Below, piece by piece: positions 46,902 through 59,007 of a stretch of DNA of 64,000 nt. Numbering within the stretch: position 1 is the stretch's first letter; each line of letters starts with the position of its first letter. Location: positions 1-64,000 of the forward strand of contig WOGZ01000086.1 of the NCBI GenBank assembly GCA_009733775.1, in the 5' to 3' direction. The position numbers were made by a program, and so were the translations under genes. The stretch comes from Alectoria sarmentosa. Lineage: Eukaryota > Ascomycota > Lecanoromycetes > Lecanorales > Parmeliaceae. A model generated the notes under the pieces. The model was not told where the DNA came from. It searched no databases and saw only the letters and a list, made by a program, of their open reading frames with translations.

Positions 46902-48732
46902 GCTGTTGGATTTCTTGCTTGACTGTTTTTGTGATGTTCTGCTGTGCTGGATTGATGACAGGAGGGGAAGACGGTTGACTTTGACGAATACCGCGTCAGA
47001 TATAAATGCGACCTAGTCTATGCGTCATGCGAACCTTGGTTAGCAGCGATTTCTGCTCCAAGATCGGTGTATTGAAGCCACAAACGCATGTAGGAACGCA
47101 ATCGCGTATGCGATATTACCGGCACAGCGCATAACAGAGTAGCGCTCAAGAACTCCCGACAGCCCATTTGTCGGGATATCCCTGTATGGATCTTAGCGGC
47201 ACTGATTTTTGAACGGCAAGGTCTGGATCTCACTTAGCCCCTAAGTGAATTGCCATATCTTGAGAACTGCCAAGACGACATCTTGCGATGGCCGAGAACA
47301 TACCTTACGGGCGGAAGGCAGGAGGAACACACCGTGCTGGTACTGTAATGACACCAAGATTATGTAGCAATGGTAAAGCTCGATGCACTAGCATCATGCC
47401 ACCGGCTTTGAGTAGCTGTGGGTGCACATCAGCTGTTCCGGACTGATTATAGTAAATGGAGATGGAGTGCAATTGAAGATATACGCGTGATAAAGAGAAT
47501 TAGCGCTTGATTGATGAAGATATTTAAGAAAAGCCCAGGTTTTAATGCCTATAGATCAAAAGAGGCGTAGTTTTTGGCAGAAGCGAAATTCATAAATACA
47601 AGGAGACTTTATGAGGATGAGTCTGACAACAGAGAAAGTATGTAAAAGAGTCGAGCAAAAGTCATACAGAGAGGTGAGATCACCCCGACCAAGATGTCAA
47701 TTCACATGAACAGTCAGTTCATTCCGGTTGATATCCTCAAAAGGATGCAAAACGAAGAACTGGGAGCTTTTAAGATCGCCAACGTTTCTGACAATTCGCC
47801 TGTGCAGATTTAGGAATCTGGAGTTCCTTTATGCATGACTTTTGCTACATGCTCTTAGATTGATGGAAGATTGTATTGCGAGCTGTATCGGCTAAGAAGA
47901 TATGCGGGAAGATTTCTTACTCGTAGATGGCATGGGACTGAAATTTTTACTCCTTGCTACGAACATGCCTTGTTTGCTGAATTCAAAGAGCCTGGTCCAC
48001 GGCTCTTGCCGGCGCTAACTCGTGCCCCACTGAAGTACACGAGGCTGATCTGTTACAGCTTGCCTCCTTGCCAAGGCTGTCAGGTTACCGCCAGAAACAG
48101 ACTGGGATTCAAACCCATCGTTCTGAAAGACCAAGAAGAGGAAACGACAACAGACACGACATACTACACATCACCAACTCTTGGAACACTAAAACTCCCC
48201 AGTGGCGTATGAGGCGCAGCATCGTGCGCGAGGTTTTCCGTCAAGCGCCTGGAACGCTCGCTAGCTGCCATGATTTTGCCAAACTGAAGTGACGTACGCT
48301 CCCAGCCATCTTCATCCAAATCCTCAACAGCAACCAACGAGGCACGAAGATTTTCGCCGCCGGGCAGTGCGCTGTTCAATTGTTTGCCTCTCGGCGCCTA
48401 AATGCAGGTAGTCCCTATCTTCGAATCAGCAACCAGAAAGTCACTCATCCGCCACTATATCGACCATCTCTCTATCTTTCCGATCTCCAGCTGCAGTGCA
48501 TTTGTACTTGGTAGCACGCCCACCACCACCGTCATTCTTTTCATCTTCAATAATTTCCCCCCATTAACTCTCATCGATCCTTCACACTTCTTCAATTCAT
48601 CAAATTAACTTTCACCCCACTTTCGTACCTCTTGACAGGATTCAGGCTACGGAGCGCGCCAAGCGAAATTAAATTCGCGTCACCATAAACCATCAGGAAC
48701 CTCACTCCACAGTACCACAAGACATCACCAAC
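46902..48732. other. Intergenic, nothing recognised
   Basis: 1.8 kb without a supported gene. The last 250 bp before the DUF3824 gene are pyrimidine-rich and include CACCACCACCGTCATTC-like runs, consistent with a 5' leader. Confidence 0.4.
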
Positions 48733-50769
48733 ATGTCTTCATACTATGATGATAGAGACGACAGGAGGGATGACCGCCGTCGCGATAAAGACAGAGGAGG
48801 GGATGATCACCGTCGTGATAAGGACAGAGGAGGCGGAAGAGACCGGCGCGATCGTGATCGTGATCAGGGGTCTGTCTACGAAGAGGAGGAGATCATCGAA
48901 GCTCGCAGAAGACCAGCAAGAAGTGATCGAAGTGACGACAGAGGTGACCCCAGAGGTGCTTCCAGAGGCGGTGAATTGGTCCGTCGCCGCCGTGATAATT
49001 CTTCATCCGCCGAAGAAGTTGAACGAGATTTTCCGCCCGGAGGTGGAGCCTATGTACGACGACGCAAAGAAAAGGATCGTGGCCCACCGCGGCGCGCCAA
49101 GTCACATGGCGGAGGTAGATATGACGATGATTCTTATGATGATCCTCCTCAAAAGAGGGATAAGAGACGTGCGTCATCCTTCATAACTCAATTGGCAATT
49201 AGTTGACATGCAGCAGGAGATCGCCGTAGAGACTACTCATCATCCGATGTCTCGAGCTCGCCTCCACCCCGACGAAAACCAGAACGCCGAAAGTCATTAG
49301 GAGAACAAGCACTCGCGGCCCTCGGAATTGGCGCTGCTGCAGGTGCTGTCTCAGAAAAGCATGGCCGTGACCGGGACCGAAACAGGGATCGAAGCCGAGG
49401 TGGTGGCCGTCGTCGCCGTGATGATTCCTACAGTTCAGTCTCTCGGTCGCGTTCACGCGGTGGCCGTAGCCGTGGCGGCGTAGATCAGAAAGAACAGTTG
49501 CTTAAGGCCGCCAGAGCTGCACTCACCGCCGGTGCTGTAGAGGCTTTTCGCAGCCGGAAGGAACCAGGAGGCTGGGCAGGGCCAAAAGGAAGACGTGTGT
49601 TGACGGCTGCCGTTGGTGCTGGAGGTATTGATGGACTTCTCAACAGCGGTAAGAAGGATGGAGGAGGTGGCGCTTTGGACGGTATACAGGCTGTCATAGG
49701 TGGTTTGGCCGGTAACAGGCTTATCAACGGCTCCCGTGACAAGGACGGATCCCGATCTCGTTCACGATCGCGCGGCGGGCGAGGTGACGACAAGGGAGGA
49801 GGAGGCGGCGGTGGTCTTGCTGCACTAGGTGCTGGTGGGTTAGCTGCCGCGGCTGGGAAGATGTTCATGGACCGTAACAAATCGACTGATAGAGGAGGAG
49901 GAGGAGGTCGTCGATACAGCTCTGATGACGATGACCGTCGTGGAGGTCGAGGAAAGCGAAGCAAAAGTGTAAGCGACTATGCAAGGCAAGGTATGGCAGC
50001 AATCGGGATAGGTGGTGACAAGGGTGGAGATAACCGTGGCTCTCGTCGCGGCCATGATGACGATTCCCCACCTCGGGGTTACCAATCACGACCTCGTGGC
50101 GGTGGCGGCGAAGGCGGGGATGGTATAAGGTCATCGCCAGGCAGCCAGAGCAGCTCCGAGGACGACTCATCCTCTTCAGAAGAGGACAAAGAGCGAAAGA
50201 AAATGGGTCACAAGCAACTCATTACCGCCGGTCTAGCATCTGTTGCTACCATTCATGCCGCCCAGAGCGTCTACAAGAGCATCGAAGGTCGCCAGGAGCG
50301 TCGAAAGGAAGTTGCCAAGGGAGAAATGTCGCCTCAAGAGGCTCGCAAGAAAAAGAACAAGGCAAGACTGCAGGATGCTGCGGCCGTCGGCATTGCAGCA
50401 CTCGGTATCAAAGGCGCCTATAGTGAGTGGAAGGAGATGAAAGAGCAGAGGGATGAAGCGCATGAATTCGATATGAAGAGGGTGGAGCGACATGCAAGGA
50501 GGGAGCAAAGGGCGTTGGATGAAAAGAAGTATGGGGTGGCACATGTGCACGGTCCACAAGATCAACACAGTGCGTCGACGCCGAACCTACACTCGCAGGC
50601 TACTCCCGCCTATCCGCAGAGCCCATATTCACCTGGACCTGCGTCAGATTACGCAGCTGGAGCTGGGTACTATGGGGCTCCTGCTGGACCGCATTATTCG
50701 GACGGGAATCCGTATGCCAGTGGAGGGTTACCTCCTCCGCCCATGGGGCCGCACCAGGGAGGCCACTAG
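48733..50769 (+). CDS. DUF3824 domain protein, Arg/Asp/Gly-rich
   Basis: Exons 48,733-49,168 and 49,217-50,769 give 662 aa; the 48-bp intron has GTGCGT donor and GCAG acceptor and keeps phase. The N-terminal 150 residues are DDRRDDRRRDKDRGG-type low complexity. Then come short conserved helical blocks: LGEQALAALGIGAAAGAVSE, QLLKAARAALTAGAVEAFRSRKEPGGW, KGRRVLTAAVGAGGIDGLL, and GLAALGAGGLAAAAGKMF. These are separated by Arg/Ser/Gly-rich linkers. Near the C-terminus are HKQLITAGLASVATIHAAQSVYKS and AVGIAALGIKGAYSEWKE, then a Pro/Tyr/Gly-rich tail. This alternation of glycine-zipper-like helices with disordered linkers is the DUF3824 architecture of Pezizomycotina. Function is unknown; the Ala/Gly helices could associate with membranes or self-assemble, and the disordered parts could drive condensation (inference). 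Confidence 0.82.
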
Positions 50770-51190
50770 GTTCTCGTGAGGTCGATTTGGGATGATACAT
50801 GATGATGATGATGATGATTGATGTACGGCTGATGGAGTATGACACGACGCATTTGGCCTGGTATTGGTGGATGATAGTGATCTCTTTCGGTCGTTAAGCA
50901 CAGAAAGTTGAACATTCATTAGTTCTTTAGACGATGTGCTTTCTCCTTCGATCGTCATCTACGAGTACAGCTGGCAGCCTAGGATTTGACGAAGTATAAT
51001 AGAAACCATAGCCCGCGCATCCAATCTGAACTCAACTGTGCCAGGAATCATTCCCCATCTTTCGACCCTAGTTGGTGCTAGCGTCATGATCTGCAAGTGT
51101 CGCACCCTTGTATGTATTAATCTGGGTAATTTTGTTGTTCTCTCGATAATCTCAACCATTGGCCCCTTATTACTCTTCAGCCGATTCAAC
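50770..51190. promoter_or_regulatory. Short intergenic region upstream of the transporter
   Basis: 420 bp between two same-strand genes: 3' end signals of the first and promoter of the second must lie here. An ATGATG tandem run is at about 50,798-50,819. No defined motif was identified. Confidence 0.35.
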
Positions 51191-52710
51191 ATGGCCAATG
51201 AAATCCTAACCTCATTCCTCGGTGCTATTCAAGCCTCTCTCAGTGTACTTCTCGTCATCCTCTATGGAGTCATCGCTGCCCAGTTTGACATACTAAAAGG
51301 AGACAGCACGAAGCAAATTAGTACTCTCTGCGTTCGACTGTTCCTACCGGCCCTCCTTATCACGAAGGTCGGAAGCCAGCTGCACGCGGACACGGGCATT
51401 CGCTATGTGCCTATCCTGAGTAAATTGGAAGCCTGCGCCTTTGTTGCGTAGGAACAAGTGTGCTAATTCAATGCGTATAGTATGGGGACTCTTCTACGCC
51501 CTCTCCTCGATGCTTCTCGGCTGGCTTATGACCCGACACTTCAGACTTCCCTCCTGGGTCACACCAGCCATATCCTTCAACAATACCACCGCCCTACCCC
51601 TCCTCCTCATCGAGTCTCTAGCCTCAACCGGCATCCTTGACCAACTACTGGCGTCAGACACCGACAATGTGGACGCTGCATTGATGCGCGCTCAATCTTA
51701 CTTCCTCGTAAACGCCATGATTGGCGATACGTTGACCTTTGCAATGGGGCCGAAATTGTTGGATGGAGAGCACGCTCCAGAGAAGAAACAGGACGATGGT
51801 GATGAGGACCAACGTAAACCAGCTGATGATGGTCCGCTTGAAGGCCCACTCTATCCTCTCGCCTCAGAGCATAGCAATGGCAATGGCACCTACGTGACAC
51901 GCCCTGGTGGCCAAGCCAGCCGTCAAGAAAACAATGAAGAACCCCACGAGCAAACCTCCCTATTACCCACCTTCGTTCGAAGTGGCGAGCTTGCAGCTGA
52001 GCGCTACGGCTATGACAAAGGCGAGGAAGCATGGAAGAAATTCCCTCCGTGGATTCGATCATTCTTCCATTTCTCTTACGCCTTCTTACATGCACCTTTG
52101 CTTGGCGCCATCACCGGCGCTATTCTTGGACTCGTTCCTCCATTTCACAAAGCCTTCTTCGGTGATCCTGAAAATGGAGGAATATTTACGGCGTGGCTAA
52201 CTGATAGCGTCAAGAATATCGGCGGGCTCTTTGCGTCTCTACAGATTGTCGTCGTGGGCGCGAAATTGAGCAGTAGTATGAGGAAAATGAAGAGAGGGGA
52301 GGATAGTGGGACGGTACCGTGGACCGCTGTTGTTTTTGTGACAATTATGCGGTTTATAGTGTGGCCAGCCATCTCGATCGCCTTCATCTTTCTCCTCGCC
52401 TCCCGCACCAACGTCCTGGATGATGATCCCATGTTGTGGTTTGCGATGATGCTCATGCCTACGGGACCGCCGGCAATGAAGCTGACAGCCCTTGCGGATG
52501 TCTCTGGTTGTAGTGAGGAGGAGAAGATGAGTATTGCTAAGTTCTTGAGTGTGAGTGATCTCCTCGGAAATTATACATGTGAAAAGGAGCAGACGTGGAC
52601 GAAGACTGACTGAACGGCGAGGACAGATCATGTATGCCATTAGTCCGTTGATATGCTTCACGGTCGTTGGAGCATTGAAAGCTTGCCAGGCAGCGATGGC
52701 TAGTGCATAA
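51191..52710 (+). CDS. Auxin efflux carrier (AEC) family membrane transporter
   Basis: Exons 51,191-51,419; 51,481-52,550; 52,627-52,710 give 460 aa. Introns have GTAAAT and GTGAGT donors; the second removes an in-frame tail, restoring the last helix. The protein begins with helices (ASLSVLLVILYGVIAAQF, ISTLCVRLFLPALLITKVG), then IWGLFYALSSMLLGWLMTRHF and ISFNNTTALPLLLIESL. FNNTTALPLLL is the conserved AEC core motif. A hydrophilic loop of about 150 residues (residues about 185-290) precedes five further helices, including PPWIRSFFHFSYAFLHAPLLGAITGAI and PTGPPAMKL, the second AEC hallmark. The last exon supplies IMYAISPLICFTVVGALKAC. Fungal members are ER or plasma-membrane proteins of unclear substrate, related to yeast Ecm3/YLR152C. 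Confidence 0.85.
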
Positions 52711-52754
52711 ATTATTCATGACTTCTTGTTATGAAATAACTTGCAATCTGGCAA

Positions 52755-53510
52755 TTAATATCTTTTCGCAATGGTCACTCGAACAGTATTGCGTCTTGAA
52801 GGGCGATGTGAGTCTACCTGTATCCTTAATGCACACCGAACCTTGATCTTTCTGATCCCATCACAGCGAGGCTCATGCAAGGCGCTCGAGGCAATGGTAC
52901 TCACGAGCGAAAGGATTCTGCGCCTATGGCAGCCAAAAGTGCACAACTCAAATAAGTCACCCTCGCTGTATCCTTCCAAGGGTCCCTTGTCAAAGTCGTC
53001 GGATCTCTTCTTGAGAGTTGTTCCATACCCACCAAAGCTGGCAATACCACCAACACCCTGCTCGAAAGCTTCAGCGCAAGTTCCCTCCTTTCTGTCATCC
53101 CGGACATCCGCTCTCTGTCCAACGAGCATCGTTTTCACCGCTCTGCTCAGGTTGCCTGTCTTGCCCGCTGTCTGGGATCCCTCGCGCTGGTCTTCCTGCT
53201 CGAAAAGCGCATGCTGGCGGATATGAGAGCTCACGCTCGTGGTCTTCCTGAATCAGGAATTCCTGGTGTTGCGTGTACTCCCGCCGCTGAATGACTGCAT
53301 GATGATTGAGCTCGAGCTGCAGCATGCGGCCGCGGTGGTGATATTCATCATTTCGGACGGCGGCCTTTTGGCTTCGCTCATCCGTCAGCATGCGATGGCG
53401 ATGGTTATACTTGGCATCTTGGAAGGCACGTTGGTGGGGCTGGTCTGCATTGAAATCTTTACCTTTTGCGAAATGAAGGGGCTACCTTGGCCCTGGCATT
53501 TCTGATCGGA
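52755..53510 (-). pseudogene. Probable frameshifted gene, unknown
   Basis: On the minus strand a frame from about 53,480 reads ...RMLQLELNHHAVIQRREYTQHQEFLIQEDHERE and then becomes nonsense-like. At about 53,235 the neighbouring frame takes over with SHIRQHALFEQEDQREGSQTAGKTGN and stays protein-like for about 110 residues (GQRADVRDDRKEG, GGIASFGGYGTTLKK). The two pieces look like one continuous charged helical protein with a repeated EFLIQEDHERE/ALFEQEDQREG pattern. No intron boundary fits the switch. Either a one-base indel broke the gene or the assembly has an error. Start and end are not defined. Confidence 0.35.
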
Positions 53511-54379
53511 GATTTCGGGATGACTATTCAAGTGGTTAGCAAGAGAAGTACAGCTGTCAGGCTGTTATGGCCAGACCTACTGGATGAAGAGGCTACAGCA
53601 AGAAGAAGGTGATATGTGTTAATGAGTCAGTTGATGGAGGACTAGTGTATGCTCCAAAGGACGCTCTTTTCGTTCTAGCATCGCCTGATGTCGGGGAAGC
53701 ATAATTCCTTTTCTGATTCTTGGCTTGCATTTCTTTTGCCACCCAAGACATTCACCTCAGAATACGTCAGATATAAGCGTTTTCTCTTGTTCCAATAACT
53801 TTGCAAAACATTGGTCTCCCACTCAAGAGCTTTCGTTCCAAACATGCGTGTTCCAAGAACCCTTGCCAAGCCGCCAATAATACACAATGCACCAAACAGA
53901 ATTCACTGCTCGCCGCCACACTTCAAAACCTCGTAGACGGCAGATTTCCGAACTTTTAAGCCAAATTGATCCTTCCTTCCTTCTCAGCGGTCATCATCGT
54001 CAAACCGAAAAGAAAGTCTCCATCATCCATCCAACCTAATATGAGCCGGCTCTTCGTTCGGAGTAAGTAGTGATTCTCTTCATTTCATCTTTTTCATTTA
54101 ATTCGCATGGTCTGGTGCTGCTGATAGAGTGAGTGGGGTCTGTGCAGACGGGGAATTGAATTGTATAATTAAATTGATTAAATTGACTCGATGAATTTTT
54201 CAGCATTCCTCAATAAGTAAGCGGTATCGTATCTAGGGAAAGAGATTTCGTTGAATGCGCTCGCTCCCCCTTTTTGTTGTTCGTGCTTGGAGGTAACTAA
54301 TTGTAAAAAAAAAAATCCGTCTTTTCCGGGCAATGCTATTTATTTTCCGCTCTGGTGGCTTTGTAATCTAGGTACTTGC

Positions 54380-54479
54380 CTTTTTCCCCTTTCCCCTTTC
54401 CCCTTTCTCCTTTCTCCTTTCTCCTTTCCCCTTTCCCCTTTCCCCTTTCCCCTTTCCCCTTTTCCCTTTCCCTTTCCCT
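54380..54479. repeat. CCCCTTT pyrimidine tract
   Basis: About 100 bp of almost pure pyrimidine in units of 6-7 bp (CCCCTTT, CTCCTTT). Such homopurine-homopyrimidine mirror repeats can form triplex DNA. The open frames across it are artefacts. Confidence 0.9.
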
Positions 54480-54592
54480 ACCATCTAAACCTCCTCCATT
54501 GCCATCACTTGCCCTCTTTTCTTTCACCTCACTAGCTTACCCCCCTTTCCTCCCTATGTTGATGGTGGTGGGGAGGGCCGCGCCCGCCGCGC

Positions 54593-54610
54593 GGGGGGGG
54601 GGGGGGGGGG
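54593..54610. repeat. Run of 18 G
   Basis: Uninterrupted G homopolymer following CGCGCCCGCCGCGC. Its length is likely variable and error-prone in sequencing. Confidence 0.9.
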
Positions 54611-55937
54611 CGTTTGGAAGGACATTCTTGTGTCTCGCAATGCTCCCGCGCCAGCTGAACCTTGCTGAAGACATCCTCCACCTTCTCCGCCTTTCCCTGC
54701 GGATCCACATGCACATAAGCGCCCGTTACAAAAACAGCGTCACCATCTCACCCAACCCCTTCTGGAGCTTTTAGCGTATGTGTGCCTCCCGGTTGCTCGA
54801 AGCCGAATCCTTGCTCTTCAGCCTACCAGCCATGTCCCTTGTAATGGCATCGCCCTTTCACTGTGGTAGCCATGACGGGACCCCTATGCTCGTGGCGGGA
54901 GAGTATGCCCGAGCGGCGAGTGCAGAGAAGATTGACGGAGTTGCCTTGAGAGGCGGGCACGAGGAGAAGAATCGAGGAGACGTCCGGCGCTCAGGGCACC
55001 CACAGAGGCGTTCATCGACTGTTTTGGAGATCTAGAATGCTGGTGACGATGATAGTGTAGGGCATGCCATCTGGCTGCTGGCCTTGGACGAGACAGCGGC
55101 AAGTTCCCCTAAACCCGTGGATCTTGGTGCCGTTCGTGTGGCTACATCTGTTGCTCTGGACGTTGATGAGGTCGTTAGATTGTTCCACAATTGCAGACGT
55201 CATAATGACCGAGGAAGCTGAAGGCTTTATTCTTGCGCCAGCTGTGGCAAGATTTGTGGTGGAAACCATGATGGCAGGTGAGTCGGATGGGAGGTGGACC
55301 GATAGGAGGAACTTTCGGATGGGGGGTCCCCAGATACGTCAGGGCTTTCTCAATAGGTCAAACATTAGGGTTCATGCTGCGTCAACTAGAGAGACCAATC
55401 CACTGTGGACACAAACAATTATAGGAAGCCCAGTGTAAGCCCAGACAAGAATGAATCAGTTTGGCTATGATCTGCCTGTTGAGTCTCGAGGAGAGCAAAT
55501 AGAGTAAGACTGAGCCAGGAGCCGCTCTATCCTTCCCAAGTACAGGTATATGCTGGTATCCTCCCCGCAATTTTGTGTACATCTGTATGCAAGCGAAGAC
55601 ATTTTGATGCTTGCTCTTTCCTAAGAACTAAGCCATCGCCGATCTTATAGCGTGTAATTCAACATTAGTACTCGTGCAAGCCGTCGCCAAAGGGATCCAG
55701 AAAATGCTGCGCGCAGAAACGCTTCAACAGGGTATCATGCAGAAAATATGCCCGTTTGCCGCCCAGAAGTGATGTAGTAGAGATCAGTCGCTGTCGTCCA
55801 CAATGAAAAGGTGAGATCACTCCTGGCGGAACTTCATGCAAATAGTCCTCAACATGCATCCAGTACCGTCGTATTGAATAAATTAATTGGCCCTTTCCGG
55901 TGGGACGTCTAATTCTCCGGACACGAATACGTTCTTT

Positions 55938-58014
55938 TCACGGGTTTGTATCATCTGGAAATCGCTTACACTCGTCCAGGAAATTTTCGAGCATGTTGCA
56001 TTTGTCAGGGTGGAGTTCCTGGATGTGGCGTCGAAGAGCCTGCCGGTCATCGTACCTCTTGTCTTTGCCGTCAGGACAAGTAGTCACACAGCAGGCATAT
56101 TCAACACCGTGACAGAACCTCTCCCAGCGGTCTATATGCATATCGCTGCTTCGTAACCTTCGGACGTTGACTAGCTGCCTTGCAGAAGTGGATATCTGCT
56201 GTTGACCCTCTTGGGAATTCAAGTAATCCTGGGTCTTAGTCCGAATCAGCTCGAGAGTTTTGTAGCCTTTTTTACCCTTCCACGCGTCGAGCTTCATTTT
56301 ACCGATACCGTGTTCCACATTGAGACGGAAATAATCGGCAAAAGTCCTTGTGGCATCAAAGATTGTGTGGTGAGTTGCTTCAGACTGGGTGGCCCATTTG
56401 GCCGCTGTATTGGCGTAGGCCATGTAGAGTCGGTAACCAGCCGAAGGATTCGGATCCGCCTCAAGGTTCTTACCAGTGCCGATACTAACAAGGACCTGTA
56501 CTGTTCGCGGATTGTTGTTGCTCAATTGCTTCACCGACCTGTAGGCTTCTTCTGTAGGATTGTTTGCCCCAAAACCGCCTGAGAATCTGTAAGCCAGCGT
56601 CTCTGCCTTAACATAACCCTGGGAACCATGGTATCTTGGCTGTAGACACAGGGCAACTATGACAACTACGTACCATCAATGTACTCGGATTTTTCATCCT
56701 CTTCTTCCAATCTTACTGCCTTGAAATAAAAAGGGGCAGCTGAGGTTGCGCGTCCAACTTGCCAGATTTTGTAATTGTCGGGTCTTCCAGGATTTCGTTC
56801 TAATATATCGTCCTGGGTACTCTTCGGATGGTGATATGAGCGGAAAAGATGTGGTATGCGGGTACCAGTAACGTTCAGCTTCTGCCACGCTATGACGATC
56901 CTGATCGAATATCAGTACATTGAAGAAAAGGAGCCTCGTTGCAAAGTACAAAATAGAGGTACACGTTGTGGAAGCCCGCAATCTGAAAGGTTGAGACCGC
57001 TGCTTATAAGCATGGAGCAATGTACATGAGCGAAAATAGGTCACTCACGTACGGCACATATTCTCGTTAGGTTGGCGGAATTCGGTACTATTATGACCAG
57101 TTGGACTGCGCTCTTTGACAATATCCTTGATGATTTTCTCCAGACGCCTATGATCATACTTGTCACGAGGGATCCATGGCGGCTTCCTAATATGCAACCG
57201 CCGTGGACGGCCAAAGACGTGGTCCACCAGATTCTCGTAAGCTTCGAGACATTCGTCTACGGTCATGTGGAGACGACCGAGCATGATGGCAATGAGCCTT
57301 GGCATTGTTAGTGAAGCAAAAGCTGGGGCAGTAACCCGATCACCAGGCTTACCCTCCTGTCGAAGTCCCCGCTATATAGTCGAAATAGTGGGCCGGAAGA
57401 AATACAGACGAAGCATGTGTGGGGCCGAATACTGGGCCCTGGTCTTGTTCTGGGCTCTCAAATCGTCGCATTGTATCTGCTCGATTCTGCTGCATACGGA
57501 CGGGCCTCCGCAAACGCGGATTTAACGGGTGCACGCTGCTATGAGTTTGTGAATTGGCTTGTTCCAAGATGGCTATTTTCGTCATCAGGGCCTGGAGTAT
57601 CAACAAGCTTGAAAAGCCCCTGACACCTCCCCCATCTAATTATCCACTCAGTGAGTCATAACTCCCTTCCATGGTCACAATGCACGTACCAAGAGTCAGC
57701 AAGGTCTTCCTATACCACGGGCTCTGTCCATTAGATCCACCAGAGCTATGCGTAGCTGCCGTATGGTCTGACTCTTGTCCTGCCTCAACTGAAAGTACTG
57801 ACGAATTCGAATGCGTGACAGAAGTGGGCTCTGCCGTTGTCGCGTTGACTTCTTCGCGGGAAGGGCCCAGGGATTCATCGTGATGCTGAGCTTGAGGACG
57901 GGTACTTGGCCAGCGCCCAGGAGACAGTCGTTCGGGTGATTGCACGTGCTCAGGTCCACTGGCGGCGCGTCTGTCCCCCGACGGTGCAGAATGTGACCGC
58001 TGAGTGGACGACAT
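55938..58014 (-). CDS. Patatin-like phospholipase with C2H2-like C-terminus
   Basis: Exons 58,014-57,690; 57,635-57,353; 57,297-57,049; 56,900-56,674; 56,578-55,938 give 574 aa with all phases matching. Residues 1-105 are Ser-rich and disordered. The patatin domain follows: DGGGVRG (109-115, oxyanion loop), GTSTGG with nucleophile Ser200, MCRT...WQKL, HLFRSYHHP, WQVGRATSAAPFYFKAV, and EYIDGG with Asp361. The Ser-Asp dyad is therefore intact. The domain hydrolyses acyl chains of phospholipids or related lipids. The C-terminal tail has CCVTTCPDGKDKRYDDRQAL then RRHIQELH, a C2H2-zinc-finger-like pattern seen at the end of many fungal patatin/NLR effectors. Cytosolic: no signal peptide. In fungi, patatin domains act as NLR effectors in incompatibility; here it stands alone, and a separate NLR lies 30 kb away. 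The 148-bp third intron is longer than the rest. Confidence 0.87.
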
Positions 58015-59007
58015 CCAGTATTACCGCAACATGATCGATCGAGACAGGTCGCACAAACCGGGTGGATTGCTTTATATTGGGGACTTCACCCCACGTTGTA
58101 GACGCCTTAGCCATTTCTGACAAGCCAGAGAAACGACAGGCTATCAAAGTGCCCCTTGCTACAGTGAGCTCTTGGGGGTCTTGCAGTGTGCGTACGGCTC
58201 AGCGGAATTTTACGCCGGAAGCCTTGCCAAAACATAAGGCCATTTTGTCGCATGGTATAGCAAGGGCGTCAAAACATCGGCCACATTCTCAGATATTGCT
58301 ATATCAGTCCTAAGATCCGACAGTGGCTGGTGCCAAGCCTGACATATTTCTGTGCGAGCATGGAAACAGGACTGATTCGTCAATATTGGCGACCTGGGAG
58401 GGTGGCCGTACGTCTGCGTATTCCTGTGGTAACATTGCGCAACATGATTATTTCTGTCAGCCTTCCTAAAGGAATTGCGGCGTGTTCATAAGGAGTATAA
58501 TTTAGCGAGACACGGAATGATGGTGTAGTGGTATCAACGGTTATTGGCACACCTGAAGCGAGTGGAACACGGTAGGCTAGACATGCGACTATCACTTGCG
58601 AGCAAAGAACGACTCCGCCCCGGAACAATCCTGGTCGTTTGAGCTGGAAAAAATTGTGGGCTATAGATTTGGTTTCCTTGCCTCAGTTTGGTCCTCTACA
58701 TTATGGATGCATCAGACGGGGCTTCCACGCTTACCCTCCTCATACCTGAAGGGCCAATTGGCGTGATCTTATGATGTTCTTGAGTCAGTGGTACGGTTGA
58801 TTGTATCATCTGCGCCACGCTTAAAGATCTGCTGATGTCGGTCAGGTTCGCTGCCCCATTTGACTCCTCCAATTTCTGCCCTTTATATTGCCGGCTTATC
58901 TACAATCAGAGGCTCCTTCAGTCCCCCACAAGCAGTAGCAGTTTCAGGAGACCTTAAAACCAATACTCTTGCTTTCCAGGACTTGAACTCTTCATTTGCA
59001 AGATTCA
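58015..59007. promoter_or_regulatory. Divergent intergenic region, patatin / small protein B
   Basis: About 1 kb between divergently transcribed genes; promoters of both must lie here. A minus-strand frame at 58,380-58,628 encodes a signal-peptide-like N-terminus but lacks an ATG, so I do not call it. Confidence 0.4.

Larger units (their letters stand above)
53511..55937. other. Intergenic with low-complexity tracts
   Basis: No gene is supported. A CCCCTTT pyrimidine tract and an 18-G run are listed separately. Frames on the minus strand at 54,530-55,270 look weakly protein-like but are broken. Confidence 0.4.

Noticed and set aside
42783..48017. 19-bp string ACGGCTCTTGCCGGCGCTA at 42,783 and 47,999
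   Set aside because: The match does not extend on either side; too short to call a repeat family without other copies.
54530..55270. Minus-strand fragments faintly like a hotdog thioesterase (GAYVHVDPQGKAEKVED)
   Set aside because: Only one short segment resembles the family; frames are broken and G18 interrupts.
58380..58628. Possible small secreted protein in the divergent region
   Set aside because: No ATG start and no splice-supported upstream exon.
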